A stretch of 64,000 nt of DNA from Thermoplasmata archaeon (GTDB taxonomy: Archaea; Thermoplasmatota; Thermoplasmata; Lutacidiplasmatales; UBA184): contig JAKIWQ010000001.1 in NCBI GenBank assembly GCA_022749935.1, positions 44,318 to 108,317 of the forward strand, written 5' to 3'. Positions 43,679 to 51,747 of this stretch are shown here, piece after piece. Every line of letters begins with the position of its first letter. Position 1 is the stretch's first letter. The notes below the pieces were generated by a model, which did not search any database, was not told the origin of the DNA, and saw nothing but the letters and a program-made list of their open reading frames with translations. The position numbers and the translations under genes were made by a program.

Positions 43679-44884
43679 GTGGGGGCTCCCGTGAACGCAC
43701 CGACCGAGCGACCGGTGGTGATCCTCGGCGCGGGGTACGCGGGGCTGACCGTCGCTCGGGAGGTCGCCCGCCGTTCTAGGAGCCATCTCCCGATCGTCCT
43801 CGTCGATCGGAGTCCGGTCCACGTGCTGCGGACCGAACTCTACGAGATCGGAAAGATCGCCGAAGCGGCCGGTGACGTCCGCCCATGGACCGTTCCGCTC
43901 GCGAACGTCCTCGAGCGGACGTCGAGTTCGTTCCGCCAAGGGGCGGTGGGCGCGATCGACCTGGCGAACCGCATCGTTCACTTGGAGGGTGGGGAGGCGA
44001 TCCCGTTCGGGTCGCTGGCCGTCTGTCTCGGGAGCGTGGCCGCCTACTACGGGGTGCCGGGAGCCGCCGACCACACCTTCAGCGTCTACCGACTCTCGGG
44101 CGCCCTTCGGCTCGCGAAAGCGCTCCGTGATGTCGAGACGGCCTCCGGTTCCACGACGGGCGAACGTCGACCCCGGGTCGTGATCGTCGGAGGCGGGTCG
44201 ACCGGAACGGAGCTCGCCGCCGAGATCGCCACCACGGATTGGACCCGAGTGGCCGGGCCACGGGCCCGTCCGCCGGAGGTGATCCTCCTCTCCGGCGCTC
44301 TGCCGTTCCTCGTCGGGTTGCCCCCGAAGTTGGTGGCGCACGCGCGCGAGTTGTTGCAGCGGGCCGGGGTTTGGGTCCTCCATGGGGTGAACGTCGTGCG
44401 GGTGGACGAGGGGGCCGTGCACCTCGAGGACGGTTCGATCCTGAAGTGCGACGTGACGGTGTGGTGCGCGGGACTCGAAGCTCCAGCGCAGGTCAAGTCG
44501 CTCGACGCCCCTCACGGGAAAGGGGGGCGTCTCGCCGTCGCGCCCACGCTCGAACTCCCCGGTCACCCCGGGGTATTCGCGGTCGGAGACGTCTCCGAGG
44601 TCCGGGACCCCACGACCGGGATGCTGGTACCGGCCACGGCCCAGGCGGCGCGGGCCGAAGCCCGGGTCGCAGCGGCCAACCTCGTCGCCCGACGGGAGGG
44701 TCGTCCCCTCGAGCCGTTCCGATATCAGGAGAAAGGGGTGGTCGTGGCCCTCGGCCTCGGCAAGGCCGCTGGGACGATCCGAGGGCTGACGCTCTGGGGG
44801 AGTCCGGCCGCGCTGCTGAAACGGGTCGCCGAGAAGGAGTACTCCCGCACGGCCGAGAAGGGCGAGGACACCTCGCTCGTCTAG
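43679..44884 (+). CDS. NDH-2-like FAD-dependent NAD(P)H dehydrogenase
   Basis: A 401-residue pyridine-nucleotide-disulfide oxidoreductase with two dinucleotide folds: RPVVILGAGYAGLTVAREVAR (FAD) and RPRVVIVGGGSTGTELAAEI (NADH). VWCAGLEAP and GVFAVGDVSEV follow, with PATAQAARAEARVAAANL. The pattern fits a type II NADH:quinone dehydrogenase or sulfide:quinone-like enzyme. The redox cysteines of SQR are not evident, so NDH-2 is favoured. A GCATATCG box at 43649-43656 predicts a leaderless start at GTG 43679; TTG 43667 and GTG 43691 are alternatives. It ends 31 bp before the nucleotidyltransferase gene. Confidence 0.85.
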   Translation: MGAPVNAPTERPVVILGAGYAGLTVAREVARRSRSHLPIVLVDRSPVHVLRTELYEIGKIAEAAGDVRPWTVPLANVLERTSSSFRQGAVGAIDLANRIVHLEGGEAIPFGSLAVCLGSVAAYYGVPGAADHTFSVYRLSGALRLAKALRDVETASGSTTGERRPRVVIVGGGSTGTELAAEIATTDWTRVAGPRARPPEVILLSGALPFLVGLPPKLVAHARELLQRAGVWVLHGVNVVRVDEGAVHLEDGSILKCDVTVWCAGLEAPAQVKSLDAPHGKGGRLAVAPTLELPGHPGVFAVGDVSEVRDPTTGMLVPATAQAARAEARVAAANLVARREGRPLEPFRYQEKGVVVALGLGKAAGTIRGLTLWGSPAALLKRVAEKEYSRTAEKGEDTSLV

Positions 44885-44915
44885 CTTCCTCGTCGCGGCC
44901 CCGAGCGGAGGAGAT

Positions 44916-45917
44916 ATGCCGCCCCCCGGGTTGGTGGGTCGCGTGAAAGCCCTCGTGCTCATCGGAGGGTTCGGAACCCGCCTCCGTCCGATCACGTACA
45001 CGGTCCCGAAGCAACTCATTCCGATCGCCGGCAAGCCGGTCCTCTACCACGTGTTCGACCTGATCCCTCCCGACATCGAGGAGGTGGTTCTCGCCACCGG
45101 GTACAAGTCCGAAGTGATCGAGGCGTACGTCCGAAGCCACCCTCCTCCCTGGCCGGTGCGGCTCGTGGCGGAGTCTGAGCCGCTGGGCACGGGAGGGGGC
45201 ATGAAGAACGCGGGGGCCGGAATGTCCGACCCGTTCTACCTCCTCAATTCCGACGTGATCGCCGCCGCGGACCTCGGTGCGCTCCGGGCGCTCCACGAGC
45301 ATCGGGGCGGCGTCGGAACGATGGCGCTCGCCGAGGTGGAGGATACGCGACCCTACGGAGTGGCCGCGTTGGGGCCAGACGACCGCATCGAAGCGTTCGT
45401 GGAGAAACCCGAACCGGCCGACGCGCCCTCCCACTGGATCAACGCAGGGTTTGCGATATGGGCCGCATCCGTCCTGGAGCGGGTCCCTGGGGGCCGGCCC
45501 GTCAGCTTCGAGCGCGAGGTCGTACCGGGGTTGCTCTCGGAAGGGCTCTTCGGGTTCCGCCTCTCCCGGTACTGGGACGACGCCGGTACTCCAGAACGCA
45601 TCCTTCGTTCCCAACAACTTCTCTTCGATGATGCGCGTGGCGGACGGGCCGGACTCCCCGCGGGGGCCCTCGGCTCGGGACCGGTGGCGGCGGCGAAGGG
45701 CGTTCGGGCGCGGGGCGCCTCGTTCGGAAAGTACGTCACCCTCGGGGAGGACGTGACGGTGGAGCCCGGCGCCCACATCGAGAACTCGATCCTGATGGAC
45801 GGAGTCTACGTCGAGAAGGAGGCAATGGTGCTCTCCAGCATCCTCGGTCCCCGGGTCCGGGTACGAACGGGCCACCGCGTGGCGGGACAAACGCTCGGGG
45901 AAGCCGTCGAGGCCTGA
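44916..45917 (+). CDS. Sugar-phosphate nucleotidyltransferase (mannose/glucose-1-phosphate type)
   Basis: A 333-residue NDP-sugar pyrophosphorylase. The signature is KALVLIGGFGTRLRPITYTVPKQLIPIAGKP, followed by LGTGGGMKNAG, FYLLNSDVI and FVEKPE. A C-terminal left-handed beta-helix-like repeat region (ALGSGPVAAAKG...YVTLGEDVTVEPGAHIENSILMDGVYV) is present as in GDP-mannose pyrophosphorylases. It makes a nucleotide sugar for glycosylation or polysaccharides. ATG 44916 has GGAGGAG just upstream; GTG 44943 is possible. The 'IGGFGTRLRP' reading has Ile-Gly where 'AGGxGTRLRP' is usual. Confidence 0.88.
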   Translation: MPPPGLVGRVKALVLIGGFGTRLRPITYTVPKQLIPIAGKPVLYHVFDLIPPDIEEVVLATGYKSEVIEAYVRSHPPPWPVRLVAESEPLGTGGGMKNAGAGMSDPFYLLNSDVIAAADLGALRALHEHRGGVGTMALAEVEDTRPYGVAALGPDDRIEAFVEKPEPADAPSHWINAGFAIWAASVLERVPGGRPVSFEREVVPGLLSEGLFGFRLSRYWDDAGTPERILRSQQLLFDDARGGRAGLPAGALGSGPVAAAKGVRARGASFGKYVTLGEDVTVEPGAHIENSILMDGVYVEKEAMVLSSILGPRVRVRTGHRVAGQTLGEAVEA

Positions 45918-45922
45918 ACCCC

Positions 45923-46960
45923 TTAGAACGCCGGACCCGTGACCGCGACCTTCACGGCCACGTCGGGCTGCCCCGCGAGCCGAAACGCTTCCTCCAGCCG
46001 TTCGAGGGGGATCCGATGGGAGACCAGGTCGGAGATGGTGAGCGTCCCCGACGCGACCCGCCGATGGACTTCCGCGATGTCGGGTTCCGTGGTCGCGTAC
46101 GAGGGCACGAGACGGACGCCTCGAAGGTAGAGGTCCTGAAGGTCGGCGTCCAGGCGGCTACCGGCCTCGGGGAGCCCGAAGAGGTTCACCGTGCCGCCCC
46201 GGCGCACGAACGTCGTTGCGTCCCGGAGGACGTCGGGATGTCCGGTCGCGACGACCGCGAGGTCGACGCCACGACCGTCGGTCGCGTGGTCGATCGCGGC
46301 CCGGACCGCGCCGACCTCTCTCGGGTCGACGGTCGTACTGATCCCGCCCCGTTCGGCCGCCCGACGTCGGAGTGGAGCCACCTCGCTCCCGCCGACCCAT
46401 TTCGCCCCGAGGGAACGTAACAGACGCGCGTACAGGATGCCCACGGGACCCAGCCCGAGGACGAACGCGGTGGCCTGCTCGGGCAGACCGAGTCGCCGGA
46501 GGGCCGTGAGAGCACACCCGGCCGGTTCGAGCAACGTGCCCGACTCCCAATCGACGTTGGCCGCGAGCGGAAGGATGGCCTTCCGACCGACGTTCTCCGC
46601 CGGCACCCGAAACGACTCCGCAAACCCCCCCGGGTCGAGGTTCGTTTGGGAGTAGCGGGCGCAGAAGGTGTAGTCCCCGCGGGCACAGACCGGGCAGGCA
46701 TAGCAGGGAACGTGGTGATGGACGAAGACCCGGTCCCCGAGGGCGAGCTCCGGGACCCCCTCCCCGAGTTGGGTCACCCGACCGACCGGTTCGTGGCCGA
46801 TGACGCCCACGGTCCGGTAGTTCCCCCGGAGTTTCTCGAGGTCGGTGCCGCACACGCCGCAGGCGGCGAGCGAGACGATGACCTCCCCCGGCCCGGCCGT
46901 GGGCTCGGGTCGGTCGGTGACGAGGACCTGACCGGGCCCGGCGAGATGGCCGAACTTCAT
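45923..46960 (-). CDS. Zinc-dependent alcohol/polyol dehydrogenase (MDR family)
   Basis: A 345-residue dehydrogenase with the catalytic-zinc motifs CGVCGTD near residue 35 and GHEP near 55. The structural zinc lobe is CYACPVCARGDYTFC near 84-98, and the coenzyme loop is VLGLGPVGILYARLL. It belongs near threonine 3-dehydrogenase and sorbitol/galactitol-phosphate dehydrogenases. The substrate is unresolved. It overlaps by 4 bp (ATGA) the aminotransferase gene upstream on the same strand, so the pair likely works on one compound, for example an amino alcohol or hydroxy amino acid. Confidence 0.88.
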   Translation of the reverse strand: MKFGHLAGPGQVLVTDRPEPTAGPGEVIVSLAACGVCGTDLEKLRGNYRTVGVIGHEPVGRVTQLGEGVPELALGDRVFVHHHVPCYACPVCARGDYTFCARYSQTNLDPGGFAESFRVPAENVGRKAILPLAANVDWESGTLLEPAGCALTALRRLGLPEQATAFVLGLGPVGILYARLLRSLGAKWVGGSEVAPLRRRAAERGGISTTVDPREVGAVRAAIDHATDGRGVDLAVVATGHPDVLRDATTFVRRGGTVNLFGLPEAGSRLDADLQDLYLRGVRLVPSYATTEPDIAEVHRRVASGTLTISDLVSHRIPLERLEEAFRLAGQPDVAVKVAVTGPAF

Positions 46961-48348
46961 GCGCCCGCGTGGGCGGCGGAGATCGCAGCATCCACGATCT
47001 CGACCGCTTCATCGATCTCTTCCCTCCGGACGATGAGGGGAGGGATGTACCGGATCGACGATCGACCGCATCCCAACAGGATCAACCCCCGGCGATACGC
47101 CTCGACCAGGACCTGATCCCGGAACTTCACGGCCGGTTCCTTCGTGGTCCGGTCGGTGACGAACTCGGTCGCGACCATGAGACCGAGGCCTCGTACGTCG
47201 CCGATCTCGTCGTGTCGGGACTGGAGCTCGCGCAACCGTTGGAGGAGGTACCCCCCTTGGGTGGTCGCGTTCTGAAGGAGGTTTTCCCTCTCCATCACCC
47301 CGATGGTCGCGAGCGAAGCCGCCGAGGCGAGGAGGTTCCCGCCGAAGGTGTTCGAATGGGCGCCCGTCGTGAGGTCGAGGTCCGCCCGCATGGCCACCGC
47401 GCCCATCGGAACGCCCCCTCCGACCGCTTTGGCCATGGTGAGGATGTCCGGAACCACCCCGGTGTGTTCGATGGCGAACCACTTCCCGGTGCGTCCCATT
47501 CCGGATTGGACCTCGTCGTCGATGAACAAGATCCCGTGTTCGTCGAGCGTGGATTTGATCACTTGGTGCCAGCCCTTGGGCGGGATCACGTAGCCTCCTT
47601 CTCCCATCACCGCCTCGGAAATGAACGCGGCCACGTCGTCCGGCGGGATGGACGTCTCGAAATAGAGCTCCTTCAGGATCTTCGCGCAGTACAGGTCGCA
47701 GCTGGGGTACTCGAGCTTGTACGGGCAACGGTAGCACGTCGGGGCTGGGATGTGGTGCCCGCCGTTGACGAACGGAGCGTACCGGGCCCGCTGGACCGGC
47801 TTCGAAGTGGTCATCGAGAGGGAGCCCATCGACCGTCCATGGAAGGCACCGAGGAGGCCCACGGTGATCGGTCGCCGCCGGTTCCAGCGGGCGATCTTGA
47901 GCGCGGCCTCGGCGCTCTCCGTGCCGCTGTTGGTGAAAAAGATCTTCTTGGCGAACGTCCCGGGCGTGATCTTCGTCAGCTTCTCGGCGAGACGAACCTG
48001 CAGGTCGTAGTAGAAATCGGTGCCGGCAAAGTGCTGTAAGACCCCCGCCTGGTCCCGGATCGCTCGGACGACGTCCGGGTGGCTGTGGCCGACGTTCAGG
48101 ACGCTGATCCCCGCCGCGAAATCCAGCAGGCGGTTCCCATCGACGTCGGTGATCCAGACCCCACTGCCGGAGGCGGCCACGATCGGAGACGCCTTGGTGA
48201 CCGTCATGAGGTACTGCTGGTCCCGGGCGATGATCTTCTGGGCCTCGGGGCCCGGGATGGGGGTGCGCAGGAACACCCCGCGCGCCGGAGGGGTCCCGGT
48301 CGGCGGAGCGGTGGACGGTGAGGAGGACGCCAGCGGGGTTTCGCTCAT
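46957..48348 (-). CDS. Class III PLP aminotransferase (archaeal GABA-type / racemase-like)
   Basis: A 463-residue fold-type I PLP enzyme. The motifs are FAAGISVLNVGHSHPDVV, FFTNSGTESAEAALKIAR, LGAFHGRSMGSL, FIDDEVQSGMGRTG, and Lys in LTMAKAVGGGVPMGAV. The cysteine-rich insert PAPTCYRCPYKLEYPSCDLYC is characteristic of the archaeal 4-aminobutyrate-aminotransferase-like group. That group also contains the Pyrococcus broad-substrate amino acid racemases, so transamination and racemisation are both possible. A CATAAT box lies at 48381-48386. I use ATG 48348; GTG 48366 is an alternative. It is the first gene of a two-gene operon with the dehydrogenase. Confidence 0.9.
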   Translation of the reverse strand: MSETPLASSSPSTAPPTGTPPARGVFLRTPIPGPEAQKIIARDQQYLMTVTKASPIVAASGSGVWITDVDGNRLLDFAAGISVLNVGHSHPDVVRAIRDQAGVLQHFAGTDFYYDLQVRLAEKLTKITPGTFAKKIFFTNSGTESAEAALKIARWNRRRPITVGLLGAFHGRSMGSLSMTTSKPVQRARYAPFVNGGHHIPAPTCYRCPYKLEYPSCDLYCAKILKELYFETSIPPDDVAAFISEAVMGEGGYVIPPKGWHQVIKSTLDEHGILFIDDEVQSGMGRTGKWFAIEHTGVVPDILTMAKAVGGGVPMGAVAMRADLDLTTGAHSNTFGGNLLASAASLATIGVMERENLLQNATTQGGYLLQRLRELQSRHDEIGDVRGLGLMVATEFVTDRTTKEPAVKFRDQVLVEAYRRGLILLGCGRSSIRYIPPLIVRREEIDEAVEIVDAAISAAHAGA

Positions 48349-48428
48349 GGGGTATCGTTCGTCCACGGCCGCACGGGGCCATTATGTTCTCGGTCCTGGA
48401 GGGACCCCCACGTCTCGTCCACCGCCTT

Positions 48429-48436
48429 CCTTTAAG
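48429..48436 (+). promoter_or_regulatory. TATA box for the 96-aa protein gene
   Basis: CCTTTAAG is centred about 32 bp upstream of the ATG at 48465, giving a leaderless or near-leaderless message. Confidence 0.45.
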
Positions 48437-48464
48437 GCGCACCCGCCGGCTCGGAGCCGCACGG

Positions 48465-48755
48465 ATGGGCGCACCGGCGGGCCAGGGACGTTCGCGAGAA
48501 GCGGACGAAAAGACGCTGGAGGAGGTCGTCCCGCGGCGGGCCGTCCTCACGGAGCTCGCTCGGGGATTCCTGCTCGTGCACGAGTCGAACCCCGACCGGG
48601 CCCGAGCGTTCGCCAAGACGTTTCTCCAAGAGCGCGAGGGGTCCACGCTCCCGGCGCGGACCGAGAATGTGAACAAAGTCACGCTCGCGCGCCTCGGGCT
48701 GGGGAAGTACCCGAGGGGGGCCGTCGAACCGTTGCCGTCGCGGATGCCGCGCTAG
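48465..48755 (+). CDS. Small basic hypothetical protein (96 aa)
   Basis: A 96-residue protein seen in the track only as the tail of a longer ORF. ATG 48465 is set by a good TATA box. The core KTLEEVVPRRAVLTELARGFLLVHESNPDRARAFAKTFLQEREGSTLPARTENVNKVTLARLGLGKYP looks helical and well formed, with Arg/Lys-rich ends. That could suit nucleic-acid or protein binding. No family is recognised. Its stop overlaps the convergent aminotransferase gene by 4 bp. Confidence 0.6.
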   Translation: MGAPAGQGRSREADEKTLEEVVPRRAVLTELARGFLLVHESNPDRARAFAKTFLQEREGSTLPARTENVNKVTLARLGLGKYPRGAVEPLPSRMPR

Positions 48756-49780
48756 GCTCCCGAGCGGCCCGTCGCGGAGTTCCGCACCCGCAGGTAGGCG
48801 GCGAAGTCCGCAGGGAAGGTCCGTCGGGTAAGGGAGAGCCGAACGCCCCCCCGGGCCCCGAAGAACCGGCCGGGGCACACGAGTATGGACGCCCGCAAGC
48901 AACGTCGGGCGAGTCGATCCCCATCGGCCACTCGGTCGAAAAATACCGGTGCCCGGACGGCCCTCCCTGGTGGGAGGGCGCTCGAGAGGACACGACGGTT
49001 CCGCTCGAAGAGTTCCCGGACCCGCCGGGCGAGGTCGACCCGGTCCTCGAGGATGCGCACGGCCGCGGCCACCGAGTAGGGCGGCAACTCGTCCGTCACC
49101 ACGCCATGGAATCGTGCAAACCGGGCCGACTCCTCCGGGGGCGCCACGACGTAGCCCACCCGCACATCGTCCGCGGCGAAGAATTTGGTGAACGTGCCGG
49201 TCACCCAGAGGCCCGGCCGGCCCGCCGTCGACCGGGATCCGGCCCCGGAAAACTCCCGGAACGTCTCGTCCACCAGCAGCGACTTCGCTCCCGAGGCCCA
49301 CGTCTCGAACTCGGCGTCCGACCATTGGACCCCCTCGGGGTTCCGGGGAAGCGACACGAGCCCAAGGGCGGCCGAGGCGTTCGGAGTTCCCGCTCGAAAT
49401 CCGGCCCACGTGGCCACGTCGGACAGCGGGGGGTACTCGGGGTGCTGGACCCGGAATTTGGGGGCAGCTCCCCCCTCTGCCCGCCGTCGGAACCAGGTGA
49501 CGAGAGAGTTCGCCTCCGTCGCCCCGTGCGTGAGGAACACACGACGAGGGTCAACGCGAATCCCGAGCGCGAGGGCTTCGGTCAGTCGCTCGGGGGAAGC
49601 CGTGCCGACCTCACGGGCGTTCGGGCGGGGGTGGGCGATCGAGCCCCGCATCCCGCTGCTACCGAGATTGTGGCGGCAGTCGAGGTGCTCGTCAATCCAA
49701 TCCGCGAGCGGGAACCGCACGCTCCGACCAATCGGCCGGGGAGTTAGCGCTGGCGCCCGTCCTTCATTCGCCTCGTCCAC
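48752..49780 (-). CDS. Fold-type I aminotransferase (histidinol-phosphate/CobC-like)
   Basis: A 342-residue PLP enzyme of class I/II, short and divergent. It has HNLGSSGMRGS, VFLTHGATEANSLVTWF, KSLLVDETFREF (cofactor Asp) and the Schiff-base lysine in WVTGTFTKFFAADDVRVGYVVAP, followed by VCPGRFFGARGGVRLSLT. The closest patterns are histidinol-phosphate aminotransferase and threonine-phosphate decarboxylase. No his or cob gene adjoins, so the role is open. The track ORF extends to 50452 through the HNH gene; I start at GTG 49780, the first in the protein-like region, with GTG 49720 also possible. Confidence 0.8.
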   Translation of the reverse strand: MDEANEGRAPALTPRPIGRSVRFPLADWIDEHLDCRHNLGSSGMRGSIAHPRPNAREVGTASPERLTEALALGIRVDPRRVFLTHGATEANSLVTWFRRRAEGGAAPKFRVQHPEYPPLSDVATWAGFRAGTPNASAALGLVSLPRNPEGVQWSDAEFETWASGAKSLLVDETFREFSGAGSRSTAGRPGLWVTGTFTKFFAADDVRVGYVVAPPEESARFARFHGVVTDELPPYSVAAAVRILEDRVDLARRVRELFERNRRVLSSALPPGRAVRAPVFFDRVADGDRLARRCLRASILVCPGRFFGARGGVRLSLTRRTFPADFAAYLRVRNSATGRSGA

Positions 49781-49822
49781 TCCACGCGAAGTCTCTTGAC
49801 CGAGCCGGGTCGAACGAACTCC

Positions 49823-50323
49823 ATGGCCCGCCGTGCCCCCGCCCCCCCTTCGGTCCGGATCGGTCCCAACGGGCGGATTCTCGCCCTCTCCGTGGCGTGG
49901 TTCTCCGACGGGGCTCGCCGGCGGCAAGAAGCGCGGAGGGGGGCCCGATGCGTCGAGTGCGGGCGACCCCTCCCCACCCACCGGACCCCGTACTGCTCGC
50001 GAACGTGCCAATGGAAATTCCACGGGCACTATTTTTGGGACTCGGCGCGCACGTACGTCATGTTCCGCGACCGGTATCGATGCCAGATCTGCGGACTCCG
50101 CCGTCGGGCTCGGGAGCTCGAGGTCGACCACATCGTCGAGATCGTCCGCGGCGGGGCGGCCCTGGAGTACTCGAATCTTCAGACGCTCTGCCGCGCTTGC
50201 CATCGCCGCAAGACCCACGACTTTCTGGTGGAGGCTCGTCGCGTCCCGCGAGCCCCGGACCTCGAAGGTGGTCTCCCGGGCATCACCGCGACACCGGCTG
50301 CGGACCGGGCGTCGGCCCCGTGA
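49823..50323 (+). CDS. HNH endonuclease-domain protein with a CxxC zinc ribbon
   Basis: A 166-residue protein. Its N-terminal treble-clef-like pair is CVECGRPLPTHRTPYCSRTC, and the HNH nuclease core is RYRCQICGLRRRARELEVDHIVEIVRGGAALEYSNLQTLCRACHRRKT, with D-H, N and H catalytic positions and two CxxC zinc knuckles. Such proteins can be homing-type, restriction-type or repair nucleases. As a lone gene beside purA its role is unknown. ATG 49823 is favoured over the track TTG at 49796. It is divergent from the aminotransferase, 42 bp away. Confidence 0.85.
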   Translation: MARRAPAPPSVRIGPNGRILALSVAWFSDGARRRQEARRGARCVECGRPLPTHRTPYCSRTCQWKFHGHYFWDSARTYVMFRDRYRCQICGLRRRARELEVDHIVEIVRGGAALEYSNLQTLCRACHRRKTHDFLVEARRVPRAPDLEGGLPGITATPAADRASAP

Positions 50324-50361
50324 ACCGGCGACGAGCCCGAGACGCGCGAGGCACAACGCAC

Positions 50362-50418
50362 ATGAACCCGCACGCTTCGGTTCCGACGGGGGAACTCCTA
50401 CGACCGTACGCGTCGTGA
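50362..50418 (+). other. Short ORF overlapping the purA start
   Basis: ATG 50362 encodes MNPHASVPTGELLRPYAS and stops inside the purA GTG (GTGA overlap). If one G were added to the G-run near 50389-50393, this ATG would read straight into purA as ...TTVRVVIGAQFGDEAKGK, a typical PurA N-terminus. It is therefore either a coupled leader ORF or the true 5' end of purA displaced by a frameshift or sequencing indel. Confidence 0.4.
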
Positions 50419-51740
50419 TCGGGGCCCAGTTCGGGGACGAGGCCAAGGGCAAGATCTCGGACTTCCTCGCGGCCGACGCCCGCTATGTGGTCCGCTCCGC
50501 GGGGGGGCCGAACACGGGCCACACGATCCACCTCCCCGAGGGGAACGTCGTGCTGCACCAGGTCGCGTGTGGTGTCCTACGCCATGGGTGCGTCGGGGTC
50601 AGTGGCCCCGGTATGGTCCTTCAGCCGATGAAGCTCGAAGAGGAAGTCCTCGAGTTGCAACGCCGCGGGTTGCTTCGCGGGGAACTGGTCGTTTCCGAGC
50701 GCGCCCACGTCCTTCTTCCGGTCCACGAGATCGAGGACGCGTGGCAGGACGACCTCCGGGCCGTCAAGAACCCGGGGGCGCAACTCGGCACGACGCGTCG
50801 GGGGATCGGACCCGCGTACGAAGATCGGTACGGGCGATGGGGGATCCGGATGGGCGACCTGTCCCGACCGGCGGTCGTCCGTGAACGACTCGAACTCCTC
50901 TACGCGGTCAAAGCCCATCTTCCCGGACTGCCCCCGATCGACCCGCTCGCGGCCCAGCTCGTCGAGACCGGGGCCCGGCTGGCTCCGTACGTCCGTCCGA
51001 CGGAAACGATGCTCTGGGACGCGGTCGCCCGCGGCGATTCCGTGCTCCTCGAGGGCGCACAGAGCACGTTGCTCGACGTCGACTTCGGCACCTACCCGTA
51101 CGTCACGAGTTCCCATCCGACAAGCGCCGGAGCGATGATGGGCAGCGGGATCCCGCCGACCGAGCTCGACACCGTGGTGGGAGTGGCCAAAGCCTACTGT
51201 ACCCGAGTGGGAGCGGGGCCGTTCCCCACGGAGGATTCCGGGCCGCGAGGCGAGTTCCTTCGCCGGGTCGGCGGCGAACGGGGGGCCACGACCGGTCGGG
51301 AGCGCCGGACCGGTTGGCTCGACCTCGTCCTGCTGCGGTACGCGGCGCGCTTGAACGGGTTCACGTCCCTGGCGATCACGAAAGTAGACGTCCTCGGTGG
51401 CGAGGACACCGTCCCGGTCTGCGTGCAGTACGTCCTCCCGGACGGAACCACCGTCCGTGACGGACTTCCGCTGGACGCGTCCGATCTCGCGAAAGTTCAA
51501 CCGGTTTACGAACGGCTGGACGGGTGGCCACTTTTCCACGAGCGACTCAAGGAGCGCGTCCGGCGGGAGGGGGCCTCTGCCCTCCCGGTGCCGCTGCGCC
51601 AGTTCCTGGAGTTCATCGCCCAGGAGACCGGCGTTCCGGTCGAGTATGTGGGGTACGGGCCGGGTCGGGAGGAAACAGTCTGGCTCGGCCCCCCGGCCCC
51701 TCCGGGTCGACCGCGGGCGATGACGGCCTGGTCGGGCTAG
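50415..51740 (+). CDS. purA: Adenylosuccinate synthetase
   Basis: Converts IMP, aspartate and GTP to adenylosuccinate in AMP synthesis. The P-loop is IGAQFGDEAKGK at the N-terminus, then AGGPNTGHTI, TTRRGIGPAYEDR, LLEGAQSTLLDVDFGTYPYVTSSHPTSAG, the GTP/IMP loop TGRERRTGWLD and TKVDVLGG. About 441 residues from GTG 50415. That start trims the first beta strand (TVRVV), which is also encoded in frame upstream but without a canonical start; see the upstream ORF. The track's longer ORF crosses the HNH gene and is not real. It ends 7 bp before the LysO-like gene. Confidence 0.94.
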   Translation: MIGAQFGDEAKGKISDFLAADARYVVRSAGGPNTGHTIHLPEGNVVLHQVACGVLRHGCVGVSGPGMVLQPMKLEEEVLELQRRGLLRGELVVSERAHVLLPVHEIEDAWQDDLRAVKNPGAQLGTTRRGIGPAYEDRYGRWGIRMGDLSRPAVVRERLELLYAVKAHLPGLPPIDPLAAQLVETGARLAPYVRPTETMLWDAVARGDSVLLEGAQSTLLDVDFGTYPYVTSSHPTSAGAMMGSGIPPTELDTVVGVAKAYCTRVGAGPFPTEDSGPRGEFLRRVGGERGATTGRERRTGWLDLVLLRYAARLNGFTSLAITKVDVLGGEDTVPVCVQYVLPDGTTVRDGLPLDASDLAKVQPVYERLDGWPLFHERLKERVRREGASALPVPLRQFLEFIAQETGVPVEYVGYGPGREETVWLGPPAPPGRPRAMTAWSG

Positions 51741-51747
51741 CCGTCCT

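Noticed and set aside
41319-43700. 793-aa minus-strand ORF
   Set aside because: It overlaps the S53 peptidase and amt in another frame and reads as Arg/Pro/Gly shadow sequence.
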